Notes: a model not told the origin generated them from the sequence alone. A stretch of DNA of 64,000 bases from Nemertoderma westbladi (GCA_032718475.1 JAUCBJ010008380.1:38095-102094), one strand, 5' to 3'; shown: positions 12,937 to 23,848, numbered from the stretch's first letter. A program made the numbers and translations.

Positions 12937-14427
12937 CGTATGTATTCAAAATAATGCATATTTCCTTTGCCTGTCTGCTGTCCGAGCCCATGTAAAGTAG
13001 GCTATTCTAGGTTTTCACTAAAAATCCGCAGGTTGCAGACTTCCAGAATCATAACAAAACAATAAACGAATTATTATCTGTACAGGTTACAGGATAGCAA
13101 TAAGCGCTATGAATTACCGTATTTCTTCGAATAAACGCTCCCTTCTATATCATATTAATACCCCCAATAAGTCTATAAAAATATATTGTGAGGATTACTT
13201 TCAATTTCCCGTTTCTATCCTTAGCAACATGGATTTACATAGCAACAAGGCAACTAATTGGTTGTGTTTTCTCCAAATGTGGTGTAGACAAACTTTACTC
13301 GTATACATATATTATTTTATATTACTCGCATATATATACTGTAGAAAGAAAGAGAGAAATACACCGCACCATTAATTAACTTTAATAATAAAATTTATGT
13401 AAAAAATAATGAGAGGGCGGGGTGGGTGGTAATGCGTTTTTTTGCCATTGGAACAGCAATAGCGAAGCTAGTGTAGCTGGTTCCAATGGCTTTATTATTC
13501 TTGAGATGGGGAGGTGGTTTGTGGGGGGGTGCAGTCTGTACAAAATTTGGATATAGATAGTAATAATTATAATTCTGGGCTTTTTACTCTAATGACTATC
13601 GATTGACCGAGTATGGACTTCTAGATATTACCAGTTTAGTTTCCAGAGCAACGGAAATTTGTCTAATCATTTAACAATACAATACAGGGAGCTTATTTAC
13701 ACAATTTCTACTGTATATTAAACGTGTGGATGTAACCTCGCCCATCGGATTTGTCGTCCTCAAAAAACCATATCCCCAAAAAATTATATTTGTTATACTG
13801 TATTATAAACTATTGTGGTTATTCAACTAAAACAAATAAATAAATTACACCTAAAATCAATGGAGCAATCACTCTTTTATTGTGAAAAATTCACTAACTG
13901 AGAAATTCACTAACATTAATGGGAATTATGAAATTTCCTTGCAGTGGAATTGTATATTTTATTACATTAGTTACCTTATATCGTGACATTTTTTAAATAT
14001 TTAAAAATTTGATGTGACTTCTAGTTACCGAGATATGCAATTAATGTGTAACACGCCAGTGTAAATATTACTAATTTCCAATTGAATCACAGCTTCTGTA
14101 TTGTGAAATTAATTAAATTATTCTGGAACATCACCAATTTGCTACTTACTCTTCCCTACTGTTCCTTTTGTTTGGCTTTGTGTTATGCAAATTTACCCAT
14201 AATTTCATTTCATAAATAAAACATCTGCATTTGTGAGATGCTAAACTGAAACATAATGGTTTATTGTGTTGGCTTATTTGTAACAGGTCGTTAGTGATAT
14301 TTATCGGTGTTATTAATGAGCTGTGATAAACTGCTACTAATATAGTACGTAATTGATCATTGATCAACCCACAGCCGCTGTTAACAACTAAGAACAACAT
14401 CTCCAATAATGGAATATATTTCAATTT
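12937..14427. other. AT-rich intergenic DNA upstream of the dynein gene
   Basis: I find no gene here. A hairpin formed by GCCATTGGAAC (13444-13454) and GTTCCAATGGC (13480-13490) lies near a poly-T run. Two RFX-like half sites, TTAGCAAC and CATAGCAAC, lie at 13221-13228 and 13238-13246. Short open frames such as the one at 13109-13375 have no recognisable features. Confidence 0.4.
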
Positions 14428-14441
14428 GCAACCATAGCAAC
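14428..14441 (+). promoter_or_regulatory. RFX X-box-like site upstream of dynein
   Basis: GCAACCATAGCAAC fits the ciliary X-box consensus RYYNYYATRRNRAC at 13 of 14 positions and has a perfect second half site. It lies 193 bp upstream of the dynein heavy chain ATG. RFX factors drive ciliary genes through such sites, usually within a few hundred bases of the start. A functional role here is inferred from sequence and position only. Confidence 0.45.
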
Positions 14442-14633
14442 AATAAACTCTTCTGGAATACAAGCATATGGGTGAAAGTTACAACACTTTTACCACTACG
14501 CACTAATTACATTTTATAAACAGTTTAATATTTAGAATTACCGGTACCGCACACAGAAACTGATACAGGTACACGGGCTGATTTACCGGTGGTTTATTAT
14601 TAATAGGGCCTACTCTGTACACAGTTTATTAAG

Positions 14634-14905
14634 ATGTCGGAAGGGGGGCCAGTCACTCCTGTTGAACCGTCGCCCACCGGTTCAAGGACGTCCGTATTGG
14701 CCGAGGACCTTACCCCGATAGCCTCTTCCCATCGCAGCGCTATTCCCAGTTCCAATAGACGCGGTAGTGCATCTACGGCTGCGGTGTCGGCTGGGGATGA
14801 GCATGGACCCGGACCCGGTCTCTATAACCGCGCCCTCCGCTCTAGTAAACGGCGCAGACAACATGCCTTACGAACAGTCTCTATCTTCTCAATGAAAGCC
14901 GACAG
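14634..14905 (+). CDS. DNAH5/DNAH8: Axonemal dynein heavy chain, exon 1
   Basis: This is the first coding exon, from the ATG at 14634 to a donor GACAG|GTCAGT. It encodes about 90 residues of Ser/Pro/Arg-rich N terminus (MSEGGPVTPVEPSP...) and ends after two bases of a codon. I recognise no domain in this exon alone; it is assigned because its phase joins exon 2, whose frame runs into the conserved sequence of exon 3. No in-frame ATG-bearing exon is evident further upstream, so this is the likely translation start. An upstream non-coding exon cannot be excluded. Intron 1 is 181 bp. Confidence 0.7.
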
Positions 14906-15086
14906 GTCAGTCAATTAAACCTTCCATTTTCAAATTTTTTATACTAGCTCTGTAGCTCTAGATTGTGCAATATTTTTGTGTATTCTTATTAGAACAACTG
15001 TTTTAGAACAATATCAATAATTGCAAAAAACACAATAGTGTATTAAAAATAGAATATTACTGTAGCTATAATAAATATGTTTTCAG

Positions 15087-15227
15087 GAAATCAAACCAAT
15101 CCCAGTGGTCCAATCAGAAGAATCGTCGGACATCCTGCGTTCTGACTTCTGATTGGCGGCTTTCTAGACAACATCAGGTCATAATAACCCGAGAACACAA
15201 TCGGAGCAGTATTGATGAAAGACATCG
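15087..15227 (+). CDS. DNAH5/DNAH8: Axonemal dynein heavy chain, exon 2
   Basis: The exon runs from acceptor TTTTCAG to donor CATCG|GTACGT. It enters with the last base of the exon 1 split codon (AG|G, Arg) and leaves with CG, completed by the A of exon 3 to give Arg. The encoded segment ends SSIDERHR, which joins YLFNVIQ of exon 3. That spliced motif matches the 'D-x-R-H-x-Y-L-F' stretch near the N terminus of DNAH5-type heavy chains. The next intron is about 15.0 kb and full of mobile elements. Confidence 0.75.
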
Positions 15228-15618
15228 GTACGTGTAATCTAATAAGCAGTTCCCATCGGTATTTATTTATGCCTACAGTATAATATAGATTCTAGTATTC
15301 GCTGTTTTTAATCTGACCTCACAGACCCTCTGCAGATTAACTCGGACCACCAGATCCCCACCCCTTACAAATACTACAGGGCGTAGTTGGTTATCATTTT
15401 CGTACAATGACAAATGAAAAAGTCACATCCACCCGTAAACAAAATAAACATTATTTACGTTAAAATGAAAGATTGACTTTCACTTTTAGGTGTCAAATAA
15501 AATAAGTACTGTATTCAATGCAAATATTCATTGAAAAAAGGTCGGCTTTTATTTTAAAATCGAATATTATTTTTATGTTCTAGAACCTTTAGGAAATAGT
15601 TTTTAAAAAATGGGCTAG

Positions 15619-15658
15619 AGTTCCGTATGCAGTCGCATTTGATATTTTGAATGCGACT
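15619..15658. repeat. Small palindrome and one arm of a distant inverted repeat
   Basis: AGTCGCATT (15631-15639) pairs with AATGCGACT (15650-15658) to form a hairpin. The 22 bp at 15619-15640 recur inverted at 19244-19265 without mismatch. The LINE at 15669 is inserted directly beside the hairpin. This may be an end of an older inverted-repeat element spanning 15.6-19.3 kb. Confidence 0.6.
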
Positions 15659-15668
15659 ATTTTTGATT

Positions 15669-17360
15669 CATAGAACCAGCCGAGAACCAGCCGATCGCCT
15701 CAATGGTTGGAAAGCCCACTTTGAAAAGCTCCTCAATAATGACAGGGTATTGCCTGATAACTTTATAGAAGTAAAGGTGTCTGAGTCTGTACTCCCAGAT
15801 ATTCCCATTGGCGATATCTCCTTTGCAGAAGTGAAGGCTGCTGCAAAGAGCATTAAGACCAATCGTGCCAGTGGAGTAGATGGTGTTCCCCCTGAGGTCT
15901 TTAAAATACCTGAGTGTTTAAAGCTCATCTATCCCATCATAGTAGACATGTACCGTACAACAAGAGTCCCACAAGAAATGAAAACAAATAAGTTGGTGCC
16001 AGTTCCCAAGAAGGGCAACCTAACACTCTATGGTTCTTTTCGGGGAATCTCATTGATCTCGATTGCTGCAAAGCTATACAATAGGATTCTATTAAATCGC
16101 ATCAGGGATCCCATTGAGAGACTGCTCCGTGGAAATCAGAATGGGTTCCGTAAAGGTCGTGGGACCATGGAGCCCATTTTGGCACTTAGAAGGATAATTG
16201 AAGAATTATCAAAAAAGAAAGACAGGCATCTGGCTGTTATCTTTGTTGACTTCTTCAAGGCCTTTGATTCAGTCTCTCGCTCACGTATGTTCAGCATACT
16301 TTCATTATATGGGATTCCTGATGAAATTATTGCAGCAATCAGATCAGTATACGATGGTTCGACAACATTTGTGTCTACTGTTGACGGTGACACAGAACCA
16401 TTTGAAGTGTTATGGGGCGTCCTCCAAGGAGACACACTTGCACCATTCTTGTTCATTATTGTGGTTGACTATGTTCTACGCATGTCCGTAGATCATCATA
16501 ATGATGATGGGGTGATGATAACTCCACCTACTGGCTCCAGAAGTCGAGGAAATCCTGCCAAGTACCTAACTGATCTAGACTTTGCTGATGACTTAGGAGT
16601 ACTCTCAGAATCATTAGAGGGAGCCCAACGGCTCCTCAGCTCATTAGAACATGCTGCTTCTAGTGTTGGTCTTTTTATTAACTCCAGAAAGACCAAAATT
16701 CTGACAGTTAACTTTGAAAGTCCTCAGCAAGTCTCTGATCGGATGAGCATAAGCTCAAAGGATGGTATGCTTGAGCATGTGGACGACTTCTGTTACCTGG
16801 GATCATGGATCCGGAAGTCAGGTGAGGACCTTCGAATACGTAAGGGAAAGGCATGGGCAGCCTTGAATAGGCTTTCCAGGATTTGGAAGTCACCGAGAAT
16901 TAATCGGAAACTTAAGGTCCGATTATTTAGAGCAGCAGTAGTTCCAGTACTCCTCTACGGGAGTCCATGCTGGGCTCTAACTGCTGAGGACACCAAATCT
17001 CTGGATGGCACATTCACAAGAATGCTACGCCGGGTTCATTGTGTCAAGTACAATGCACACATCTCCAACCAGACACTATATAACATTGGAGGTGTCTCAT
17101 TGGTTCCCCCAAGCTTGACACTTGAACAAAATCGCCTCCGCTTTGCAGGACATTGCTTTCGCCGTGAGGACCAGCCAGTGCATAATCTTGTACTTTGGCA
17201 GCCTCATGGAGTGAATAAGCATGGTGGACAGCCCATGACTTTCTTGAGACGCATCTTAATGGACACTGGCCTTAAAGATGCGGATGATCTAGCAAATGTC
17301 ATGGGTGATAGGGAGTTGTGGCGGTGCAATTTTGTTGACAAGCCGGCACAGCATTCTTAA
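15669..17360 (+). CDS. LINE reverse transcriptase, partial ORF2
   Basis: This is the C-terminal ~560 residues of a non-LTR retrotransposon polyprotein. It runs from the pre-RT linker (WKAHFEKLLNND) through RT blocks NRASGVDGVPPEVFK, VFVDFFKAFDSVSR-type motif A, GVLQGDTLAPFLF and LTDLDFADDLGVLSE (catalytic Asp pair) to YLGSWI and a C-terminal domain ending near LWRCNFVD. The frame is open to TAA with no frameshift. The first in-frame ATG at 15651 and its first six or seven residues belong to the flanking DNA rather than the element, so the listed start is the element boundary. Without the endonuclease domain it cannot retrotranspose by itself. RTE-like is the best clade guess from motif wording and tail type. 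Confidence 0.85.
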   Translation, partial: HRTSREPADRLNGWKAHFEKLLNNDRVLPDNFIEVKVSESVLPDIPIGDISFAEVKAAAKSIKTNRASGVDGVPPEVFKIPECLKLIYPIIVDMYRTTRVPQEMKTNKLVPVPKKGNLTLYGSFRGISLISIAAKLYNRILLNRIRDPIERLLRGNQNGFRKGRGTMEPILALRRIIEELSKKKDRHLAVIFVDFFKAFDSVSRSRMFSILSLYGIPDEIIAAIRSVYDGSTTFVSTVDGDTEPFEVLWGVLQGDTLAPFLFIIVVDYVLRMSVDHHNDDGVMITPPTGSRSRGNPAKYLTDLDFADDLGVLSESLEGAQRLLSSLEHAASSVGLFINSRKTKILTVNFESPQQVSDRMSISSKDGMLEHVDDFCYLGSWIRKSGEDLRIRKGKAWAALNRLSRIWKSPRINRKLKVRLFRAAVVPVLLYGSPCWALTAEDTKSLDGTFTRMLRRVHCVKYNAHISNQTLYNIGGVSLVPPSLTLEQNRLRFAGHCFRREDQPVHNLVLWQPHGVNKHGGQPMTFLRRILMDTGLKDADDLANVMGDRELWRCNFVDKPAQHS

Positions 17361-17404
17361 AAATGCAGCTGCAATGCAGCATGCCGATCCTAGTAGTAGT
17401 AGTA
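15669..17404 (+). mobile_element. 5'-truncated RTE-like LINE with 10-bp target duplication
   Basis: The insertion is flanked by the direct repeat ATTTTTGATT at 15659-15668 and 17405-17414. It ends with a TAG trinucleotide tail (17390-17404), as RTE-clade LINEs typically end in short simple repeats rather than poly(A). The 5' end lacks the endonuclease domain, which is the usual outcome of incomplete target-primed reverse transcription. It sits in dynein intron 2 in the same orientation as the gene. Confidence 0.85.
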
Positions 17405-17414
17405 ATTTTTGATT

Positions 17415-17903
17415 AATGAAATGATGTACTTTCTGCATAGTAATATCACCACTGACTTAATTTCAACATTGAAAAAAAAATAGTATGTTCTAGAACATTA
17501 GCTAATCGTCTAGCTAGTAATTTTTCAAAACATGATTTATTAAATATTAACATTTTTTTTTATTTTATTATACATACCAAACATACAATCAACATTGTTA
17601 CTACAACAGTGAAATTTATCGTCTTTAATTGTCTATTAGACCTACTCTGCCCAGCAAAGGCACGTAACTCCAAAGTATACTGCCAGCATACTACTGTACC
17701 AGCATACTAAAAGCGCATACAAAAACCCTTTGGGGCTTGATTACCTGGCTTTGGGCGCTTGTTACGTGCCTTTACCTTTTGAGGGCAGTACTGCGGTTTC
17801 GGATATTCATCCTTTATTGCCGACACAATTACATCGAATGAGTTACTTTTCGCTTTTCAATGTGCGCATGGCAGCCACCACTGCAACCAATGCGCCACAT
17901 TGA
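17415..17903. other. Intron 2 non-coding DNA with a 13-bp inverted repeat
   Basis: I see no gene. AAAGGCACGTAAC (about 17655-17667) is repeated inverted as GTTACGTGCCTTT (about 17760-17772), bracketing a GC-rich segment. A GTTCTAGAAC palindrome at about 17486 begins the series described in the next entry. Confidence 0.5.
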
Positions 17904-18893
17904 ACCGACAACTCAGATACTAGTGTGTTTTGTGCAAAAAATTTTTCAAATTTTTTATACTAGCTAGTTTTTGTTACTTTTTTTAAAAACATGTTCTAGA
18001 ACATATAATCTATTCATTTAATATAAAAATTTTGTTCTAGAACAAAAAAATTGAAAAAAACAAGCTAATTTGTATATATTTTTCATTTTTTATTGTATGT
18101 TATCTTTGTATAAATTTTTAAAATTAGCTAGTTTTTTTTTCCTTTTTAAAAAAAAATGTTCTAGAGCATATTATCTATTCATTTAATATCGAAATCAACG
18201 AAATGGTAACCAATGGAGGAACCAATGGGACAACTGTAACAGTGGTCAACCAAATCTCGCTGCTAACAACAAACTCGGGGAGACCCCACAGAGCGCTGAA
18301 GATACCGCATAGCCGTAGAGACTGATACCCTGTGCTACATTAATATCACTTTATATACTCTATATATATTTGGGAGTTCGTATATTCATTGCATATCGTA
18401 TTGATTATAATTTAATATAAACTTTTTGTTCTAGAACAAAAAAAAACTAGCTAATTTGTAAATTTTTTATTCTATGTTGTCTTTGTATCACATATTTAAT
18501 GAAAATCACTAGCTACAATGAAAATTTGTAGTTGGTAGTAATTGTTACTAATCAAATAAAAAACACCACAAAATAGGTATAACATTTTTTTTATGTTGTA
18601 GAACAAAAAATATTTGTTCCAGAACATTACTTTTTACAAAATGAATAGACGAAATGCTCTAGAACATTAAAAAAAATAAAATAAACTAGCTTTGATAACT
18701 TCAAAAATACCTAATTAATTAATTTTGTTCTAGAACAACAATTATTTGTTCTAGAACAAAATTAATAATAAAAAATGAATAGACAATATGTTAGAGAACA
18801 TTTTTTTTAAAAAGTAACAAAAACTAGCTAGTATATAAAATTTGAGGGGGAGGTGGGGGTGGGGGGTGTGCACAAAACACACTAGTACCGACA
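17904..18893. repeat. Long inverted repeat rich in GTTCTAGAAC palindromes
   Basis: The left arm (about 17904-18047) and right arm (about 18745-18893) are imperfect reverse complements. Both carry ACTAGTGTGTTTTGTGC, then TACTAGCTAGTTTTTGTTAC, then TCTATTCATTT. Between and within the arms the 10-bp palindrome GTTCTAGAAC or a one-base variant occurs about ten times, often beside ACTAGCTA. The right arm has a G-rich insert at 18845-18867. It resembles a non-autonomous DNA element, but no clean termini or target duplication were found. Confidence 0.7.
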
Positions 18894-19997
18894 AATCAAC
18901 CCGGAATGCTTCTCCAAGCTCTCACAAACTCGGAAAAACCCTAGAAAACCATAAAAATTGGAAATCCAAAGGAACTAGAATTTGCGCGAAAACATGTCCG
19001 AACATCGCGTTGCAGAAATTGTCGAACCAGTGATCCTGGTACGTGGAGCGGGATAGAGGCCTCTTAGCCGAGTGGTGGAGGGGGAAACATTAGCGACAGC
19101 TAATGTTCTGAAATTACAATAGCTAATATTGTCTTCTAAAACACAATTTTTTTTGAAAATTGTTGTGAGGAAGTCAACGATGGTAATTTAGTTCTAAATT
19201 AGTCATAATATATGCCCTATATATTTCATAAATTCTTTTTAGAAAATGCGACTGCATACGGAACTGTTCCCAAAAAATGATTTACAGAAATGTACTTTTT
19301 CGTTGCAAAACTATTTATTTCTTTATTTTGATACCTTTTCTAACTAATTGTTCTAGAAACTTGCCATCAACTCTCCAACACTAACCCTATTTCTAACGCA
19401 ACATTAACCCTAACCAAATCCTAATCGACAATAATTGTTTCTTAAATTAAAACAATTACATAGCAAACATGTTCTACTGTAGAAAAGCAAAGAAAAAATG
19501 TCAAGATCTCTCATGGAAATGTGAGGCGAGCCACAAACGTAGGCGAGCTTAGCATACGGGTATGACCTAGCACTATCTCAGAGTGTCTGTAAAAGGCCTA
19601 ATCGAGCAATACCGTAGGTGATTACATCTGTAGGACGGGCAGCATAAGGAGCCAGACTAATAAGACTGAATGGTGATTCTTTAGAAATAGCTAATTTCGT
19701 ATAGGCATTGACATGGTAAATTAATTTAATAATTTTTTCAGTATCAATACTATCGACATAAAGTAAGTTTTAATATTTTTAACAAATTGTGTCGCCTCCA
19801 CGCCTAAAATATATTACTTTTGTCATCAATCCTCTGTGCCCCTTTGGGTTGGGGTGCAGATTAAGAGGGGGGTCTTCTTTGATTTATTGGCGGTTTGGGT
19901 AGTATCTCATAAGTAAGCCTCGTGCTGCGCGAAGTCCCCACGAACGTGTTATTCTGCAGAACAACAAAATATTTAATTTACTCTATAAATTTTTAGT
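18894..19997. other. Intron 2 AT-rich DNA
   Basis: I see no gene. The stretch holds the right arm (19244-19265) of the 22-bp inverted repeat that pairs with 15619-15640, and one more TTCTAGAA motif at about 19352. A tRNA A-box-like TAGCCGAGTGGT occurs at about 19068 without a B box. Confidence 0.4.
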
Positions 19998-20002
19998 ATT
20001 AT

Positions 20003-21757
20003 TGTGACGGGATCCAGGAGTTGGCAGTCTGAACCCCGACCGGTGTGTTGTTTTGGGCTATACGCGTCGCCGCGTCCGTAGGCTGCTGAAAGGCTGATGT
20101 CTGAATATTAAGGCCAAAGGCCGTTTGAATAACTGAGTTTTTAGTGGCAGTTGTTCGTAATGTCAGAATGTAATAATAGCACAATCAGAATATAATAGCA
20201 CGGTAATGACGACGGTTAAAAACCGTTCCGGTCTCACAACTCTACAGATACCAACTGAATCAGAATCAATAAATACAACGGTTATATTACTGACACATAT
20301 TGGTTACTCCTACTGTTCTAAGCGGCCTGGCCAATGGATGCGTTCCAATCACCTGTTTTTCCCCTTAGTTAGCGCTTTTAGTAAATTATGTTCTTTCACT
20401 CTCAATTTTCATATATATTTTGACTATTTTCTGTTACTTAATAAACCATGCAAAAATGAAGGCAAGATGTCCGGTCTGATACAATAAACGGAGTTGCGCT
20501 AGTGTACCTGTCAACTAGGGCCGCTCACTGTATCTGTTTATTTACCCTTTTTTCCTTCGATGCATTGATTTGCTCTATATTTCACTTAGTTCAATACGGT
20601 ATTTGATTATCTATTGCATTTGACTGAGATACTATACCGGGAGGGTGTGACAACACAGTATAACAAGTAAATGACTGACGAATTAATTATGTAAGGAGTC
20701 AAGTCTGGTGATTGTGTTTCCCTTTAGAGGAAACGTATAGTGACAAGTCTTTGGGTCTAATTATATTGATATCACTACAGTATTCAATTTGTGACAACTC
20801 TCAATCGTGATGTAATTAATAATAAGAGCTTTGCTTATATTAATGGTCTGAAATATCGCCATATATTAATTATTTAGTAAGTCGGAGGTATGACAATATA
20901 CAGATCTGATACAACTGTCCAGATTATCACTGATACTTAGTTACAGCAACCCACCTGTTGTGGCGCGTGTAAAACCTCCTTGATTACGTAATATCGGCGA
21001 TATTAAGCAAATAATAAAGATAAATTGAATAAACCAGTAGAATATACAATGTAGCGATGAATAATTATAATTCAATTATTAACTCTTTAAGTTAAGACCT
21101 TAGGCCTGTAATAACCACCAGTCAATTAAACTTGACCGGGGATCAAAGCCTCTGCATGGGCAGTGCGACTTCTTCTGTCAAACAATAACAAAAAGAGAGT
21201 AAAATCAATGATAGGACAACCGCACTTATATACTAGCTTTATCAGCAAGGAGCATAGCCAATAAGCATCACGTATTCCATTTGAGGCTTAGTAGGCCTTT
21301 ACAGTAGAAATTAGATCGAATATAGGTATAAGAGCACTAGATGGCGTAAGAACCTTTACTAAAGAATAATTTATAAGAAACAAATCAATATGATACCGTA
21401 ACTGGTCCTTTATCAATAAATATACAGTATTTTGGGAAAATTGTTAAAATAAGAAATTTTAAAGGCAGGATTTATACCTGCAGCAACACCCCTCCCATCA
21501 TTGGCTAACCGAATTAATCTCCATCTCGCCACTCCCTGTTGCCACTGTCCCCACGTGCTAGCCCCGCTAGCCCCTTTGTCCCCTTGAGATGGTTTATGAC
21601 CTCTCCACTTTGTTTCATGGCTGGTAATGTGTATCGCCTAAGTTGGTTATTAGGTGACATTATATTAGTAATGTCACCTTCCCAACTATATATAATTGGT
21701 AAAAAGCCACTTTGCCCATTTTCCGCTGGGTAGTGCAGGGAATTGAATCCGCTTACA
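20003..21757 (-). repeat. 3' LTR of the decayed BEL element, split by an insertion
   Basis: Positions 20003-20365 and 21494-21757 align with the two halves of the other LTR at 29356-29970. The match breaks at CCCCT and resumes after a second CCCCT. Scattered substitutions and small indels relative to the other LTR, for example an extra CCCGCTAG segment and an extra TATA, show that the element is not recent. Confidence 0.85.
20366..21488 (-). mobile_element. Solo-LTR-like insertion, about 1.1 kb
   Basis: This non-coding segment interrupts the LTR and is flanked by CCCCT on both sides (20361-20365 and 21489-21493). Read on the - strand it starts TGTTGCTGC and ends GCTAACTA, with a TATAAAT near the start, as an LTR would. 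The canonical terminal CA is replaced by TA. I see no coding potential. The identity as a solo LTR is inferred from size, ends and the 5-bp duplication. Confidence 0.6.
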
Positions 21758-21785
21758 CCCCCCCCCCCCCCCCCCCCCCCCCCCC
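21758..21785 (-). repeat. Poly-C run (poly-G in element sense), probable polypurine tract
   Basis: Twenty-eight consecutive C lie directly against the inner end of the LTR. In the element's sense strand this is a G run immediately upstream of the TG of the 3' LTR, the position used to prime plus-strand DNA in LTR elements. Confidence 0.65.
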
Positions 21786-23848
21786 AGTAGAAGTTCAGCT
21801 TATACAGTAGAAGTTCAAAACCGCTTTGAAGCACTTCAGTCAATGGATGAAGACCAATCCACCGATTCAATATACCAGAATATAATAACAGCCCACAAGG
21901 AATCAGCAAAGAGGCATATCCCCCAGAAACCTAAACGAAAACAGTATGTGCCATGGCAAAACTCTGAGGTTACTTGTAAGAGAGAAGATCTTAAGATAGC
22001 CTACAAAGTTAAAACCGAACAACCAACAACCGAAAACATTAACAAGGTTGAGAAAGCTAAGGACGATCTTAAATTGGCCTACAACATCAGCCAGGAAAAG
22101 TACATACAGGATAAAACTGAAGCAATTACAACTGCTCACATACAGCAACAATCAAGACTTACCTGGCAAACTGTAAATGAGGTATCTGGTCGGAAAAGTT
22201 GTGCAAAGGGGCGCCTCAAAGCCGATAGTCCTGAAGAACGTGTTGGGAAGTGGAAAAATCACTTCAGCAACTTGCTTGGGCAGCCACCAAACATCGAGGT
22301 CAGCCCTACAAGGAAAATATATGACAAGACACTACCTATAGAAACAGGGGACTTCACACCTGCCGAACTCCAAAGAAGCATTAAAAGCATGTCCAATAAT
22401 AAAGCGAGTGGATTAGATGAAATCCCAGCGGAGGCATGGAAAACCGGAGTGCTAAATAGACCATTATTGAATGTTTGCAACCGGATGTTAAAAGGGGAAA
22501 AGCCACCACCAATTTGGACTAAAGGTCAACTAAAGCCTCTCCCCAAGAAAGGAGACCTCGGCATACCAACAAACTATCGTGGGATCTGTCTGCTTGTGGT
22601 AGCTGCCAAAATATACAATAAAATGATTCTATATAGGATTAGGCCTCACATAGAGAAACTACTGCGTAAGAGTCAAAACGGATTTCGACCAAGTAGATCA
22701 ACAATAGCTCAGATACTTGCACTACGGAGACTGATTGAAGGAATTAAGTCAAAGAATCTCCCCACAGTCATGACTTTTGTGGACTTCAAGAAGGCATTCG
22801 ACTCCATCCATAGAGGTAAAATGCTTGAAATCCTAAGAGCTTATGGAATACCAGAAGTAATTGTTGCTGGCATTGGATTGCTATATTGTGACACAGAAGC
22901 GCAGGTACTCTCACCAGATGGTGAAACTGAGTTTTTCTCAATCCTGGCTGGCGTACTGCAAGGTGACACATTAGCACCATTACTATTTGTAATTGTGCTG
23001 GATTACGCAATGAGGACGGCCACAAAGGGTGAAGATCTGGGATTCACACTTCAAGAACGCAGAAGTAGTAGATATCCGGCAACTACAGTCACAGACACCG
23101 ACTTTGCGGATGACATCGCCCTGCTCTCTAATACGCTAGCAGATGCACAGCTTCTACTAAATAAAGTGGAGAGGGCTGCTAAGGAGGTTGGATTGCATAT
23201 AAATGCTACCAAGACCAAATTCATGACCTTTAATGTTGATGGAAACTTGACAACCATTGATAATAATCAACTAAGGCAGGTTGATGACTTCCAGTACCTT
23301 GGATCATGGATAGAGAGTAGCAAAAAGGACATAGAAGTTAGGAAAGCAAAGGCTTGGGTAGCTCTATCAAAAATGGATACCATCTGGAAATCAGATCTCT
23401 CCAGGCACCTGAAGACCAAGTTCTTTCGAGCCACAATTTTTATACGGGGGTGAGACCTGGACACTGACTAAATCACTTGAACAACGAATTGATGGTTGCT
23501 ACACAAGACTACTAAGGGCAGCCCTAAACATCAGCTGGAGACAACACATGACAAACGCCGAGCTTTATGGTACAATACCACCTGTATCAACCACCCTCCG
23601 TGAACGCAGATTAAGATTCAGTGGGCACTGCTGGCGAAGTAAAGACGAGGTCATACCAGATCTACTTCTCTGGCAACCAACTCATGGAAAGCGTAGTCGT
23701 GGACGACCTGCCATAACATATATAGATCAACTTGAAAGGGATACTGAACTTGGGAGAAACGAAATTGCGACAACTATGGAGAATCGGGAAGCCTGGAAGG
23801 ATCTCATTTCCACTGTCCGAGTTCGCTCGACCTAGTAGTAGTAGTACA
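21786..23848 (+). mobile_element. RTE-like LINE inserted in the poly-C tract
   Basis: The element begins after the 28-C run and ends with a TAG trinucleotide tail (23833-23848) directly followed by 12 more C (23849-23860). The original target therefore appears to have been one long poly-C tract, with C residues as the target duplication. The 5' end is truncated upstream of the reverse transcriptase. It differs in sequence from the LINE at 15669 but ends in the same type of tail. Confidence 0.75.
21843..23835 (+). pseudogene. LINE reverse transcriptase with one frameshift
   Basis: From the ATG at 21843 the frame covers a lysine-rich linker (YIQDKTEAITTAHIQQ), the pre-RT WKNHFSNLL segment and all RT blocks: NKASGLDEIPAEAW, TFVDFKKAFDSIHR, GVLQGDTLAPLLF and TDTDFADDIALLSN with the catalytic Asp pair. 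It ends early at 23453. The continuation (GETWTLTKSLEQ and the domain LRERRLRFSGHCWR... to VRST, stop at 23833) is in another frame, so a one-base change has occurred in the T-rich run near 23440. The rest reads as a normal RTE-like C terminus. Given the single lesion the copy is fairly young. Confidence 0.85.

Noticed and set aside
14146-14463. - strand frame of 105 codons upstream of dynein exon 1
   Set aside because: No recognisable domain, AT-rich composition, and it overlaps the likely dynein promoter.
15651-15668. ATG at 15651 as the LINE ORF start
   Set aside because: It lies in host DNA and the target duplication, and the element begins at about 15669.
19062-19090. Possible tRNA or tRNA-derived SINE from TAGCCGAGTGGT
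   Set aside because: Only an A-box-like motif is present; no B box, cloverleaf or 3' tail was found.
19380-19425. Interstitial telomere from CTAACCCT / ACCCTAACC words
   Set aside because: Only two or three irregular copies, too few for a telomeric tract.
20206-20487. 93-codon frame in the left LTR of the decayed BEL element
   Set aside because: It crosses the LTR/insertion boundary, so it is a chance frame.
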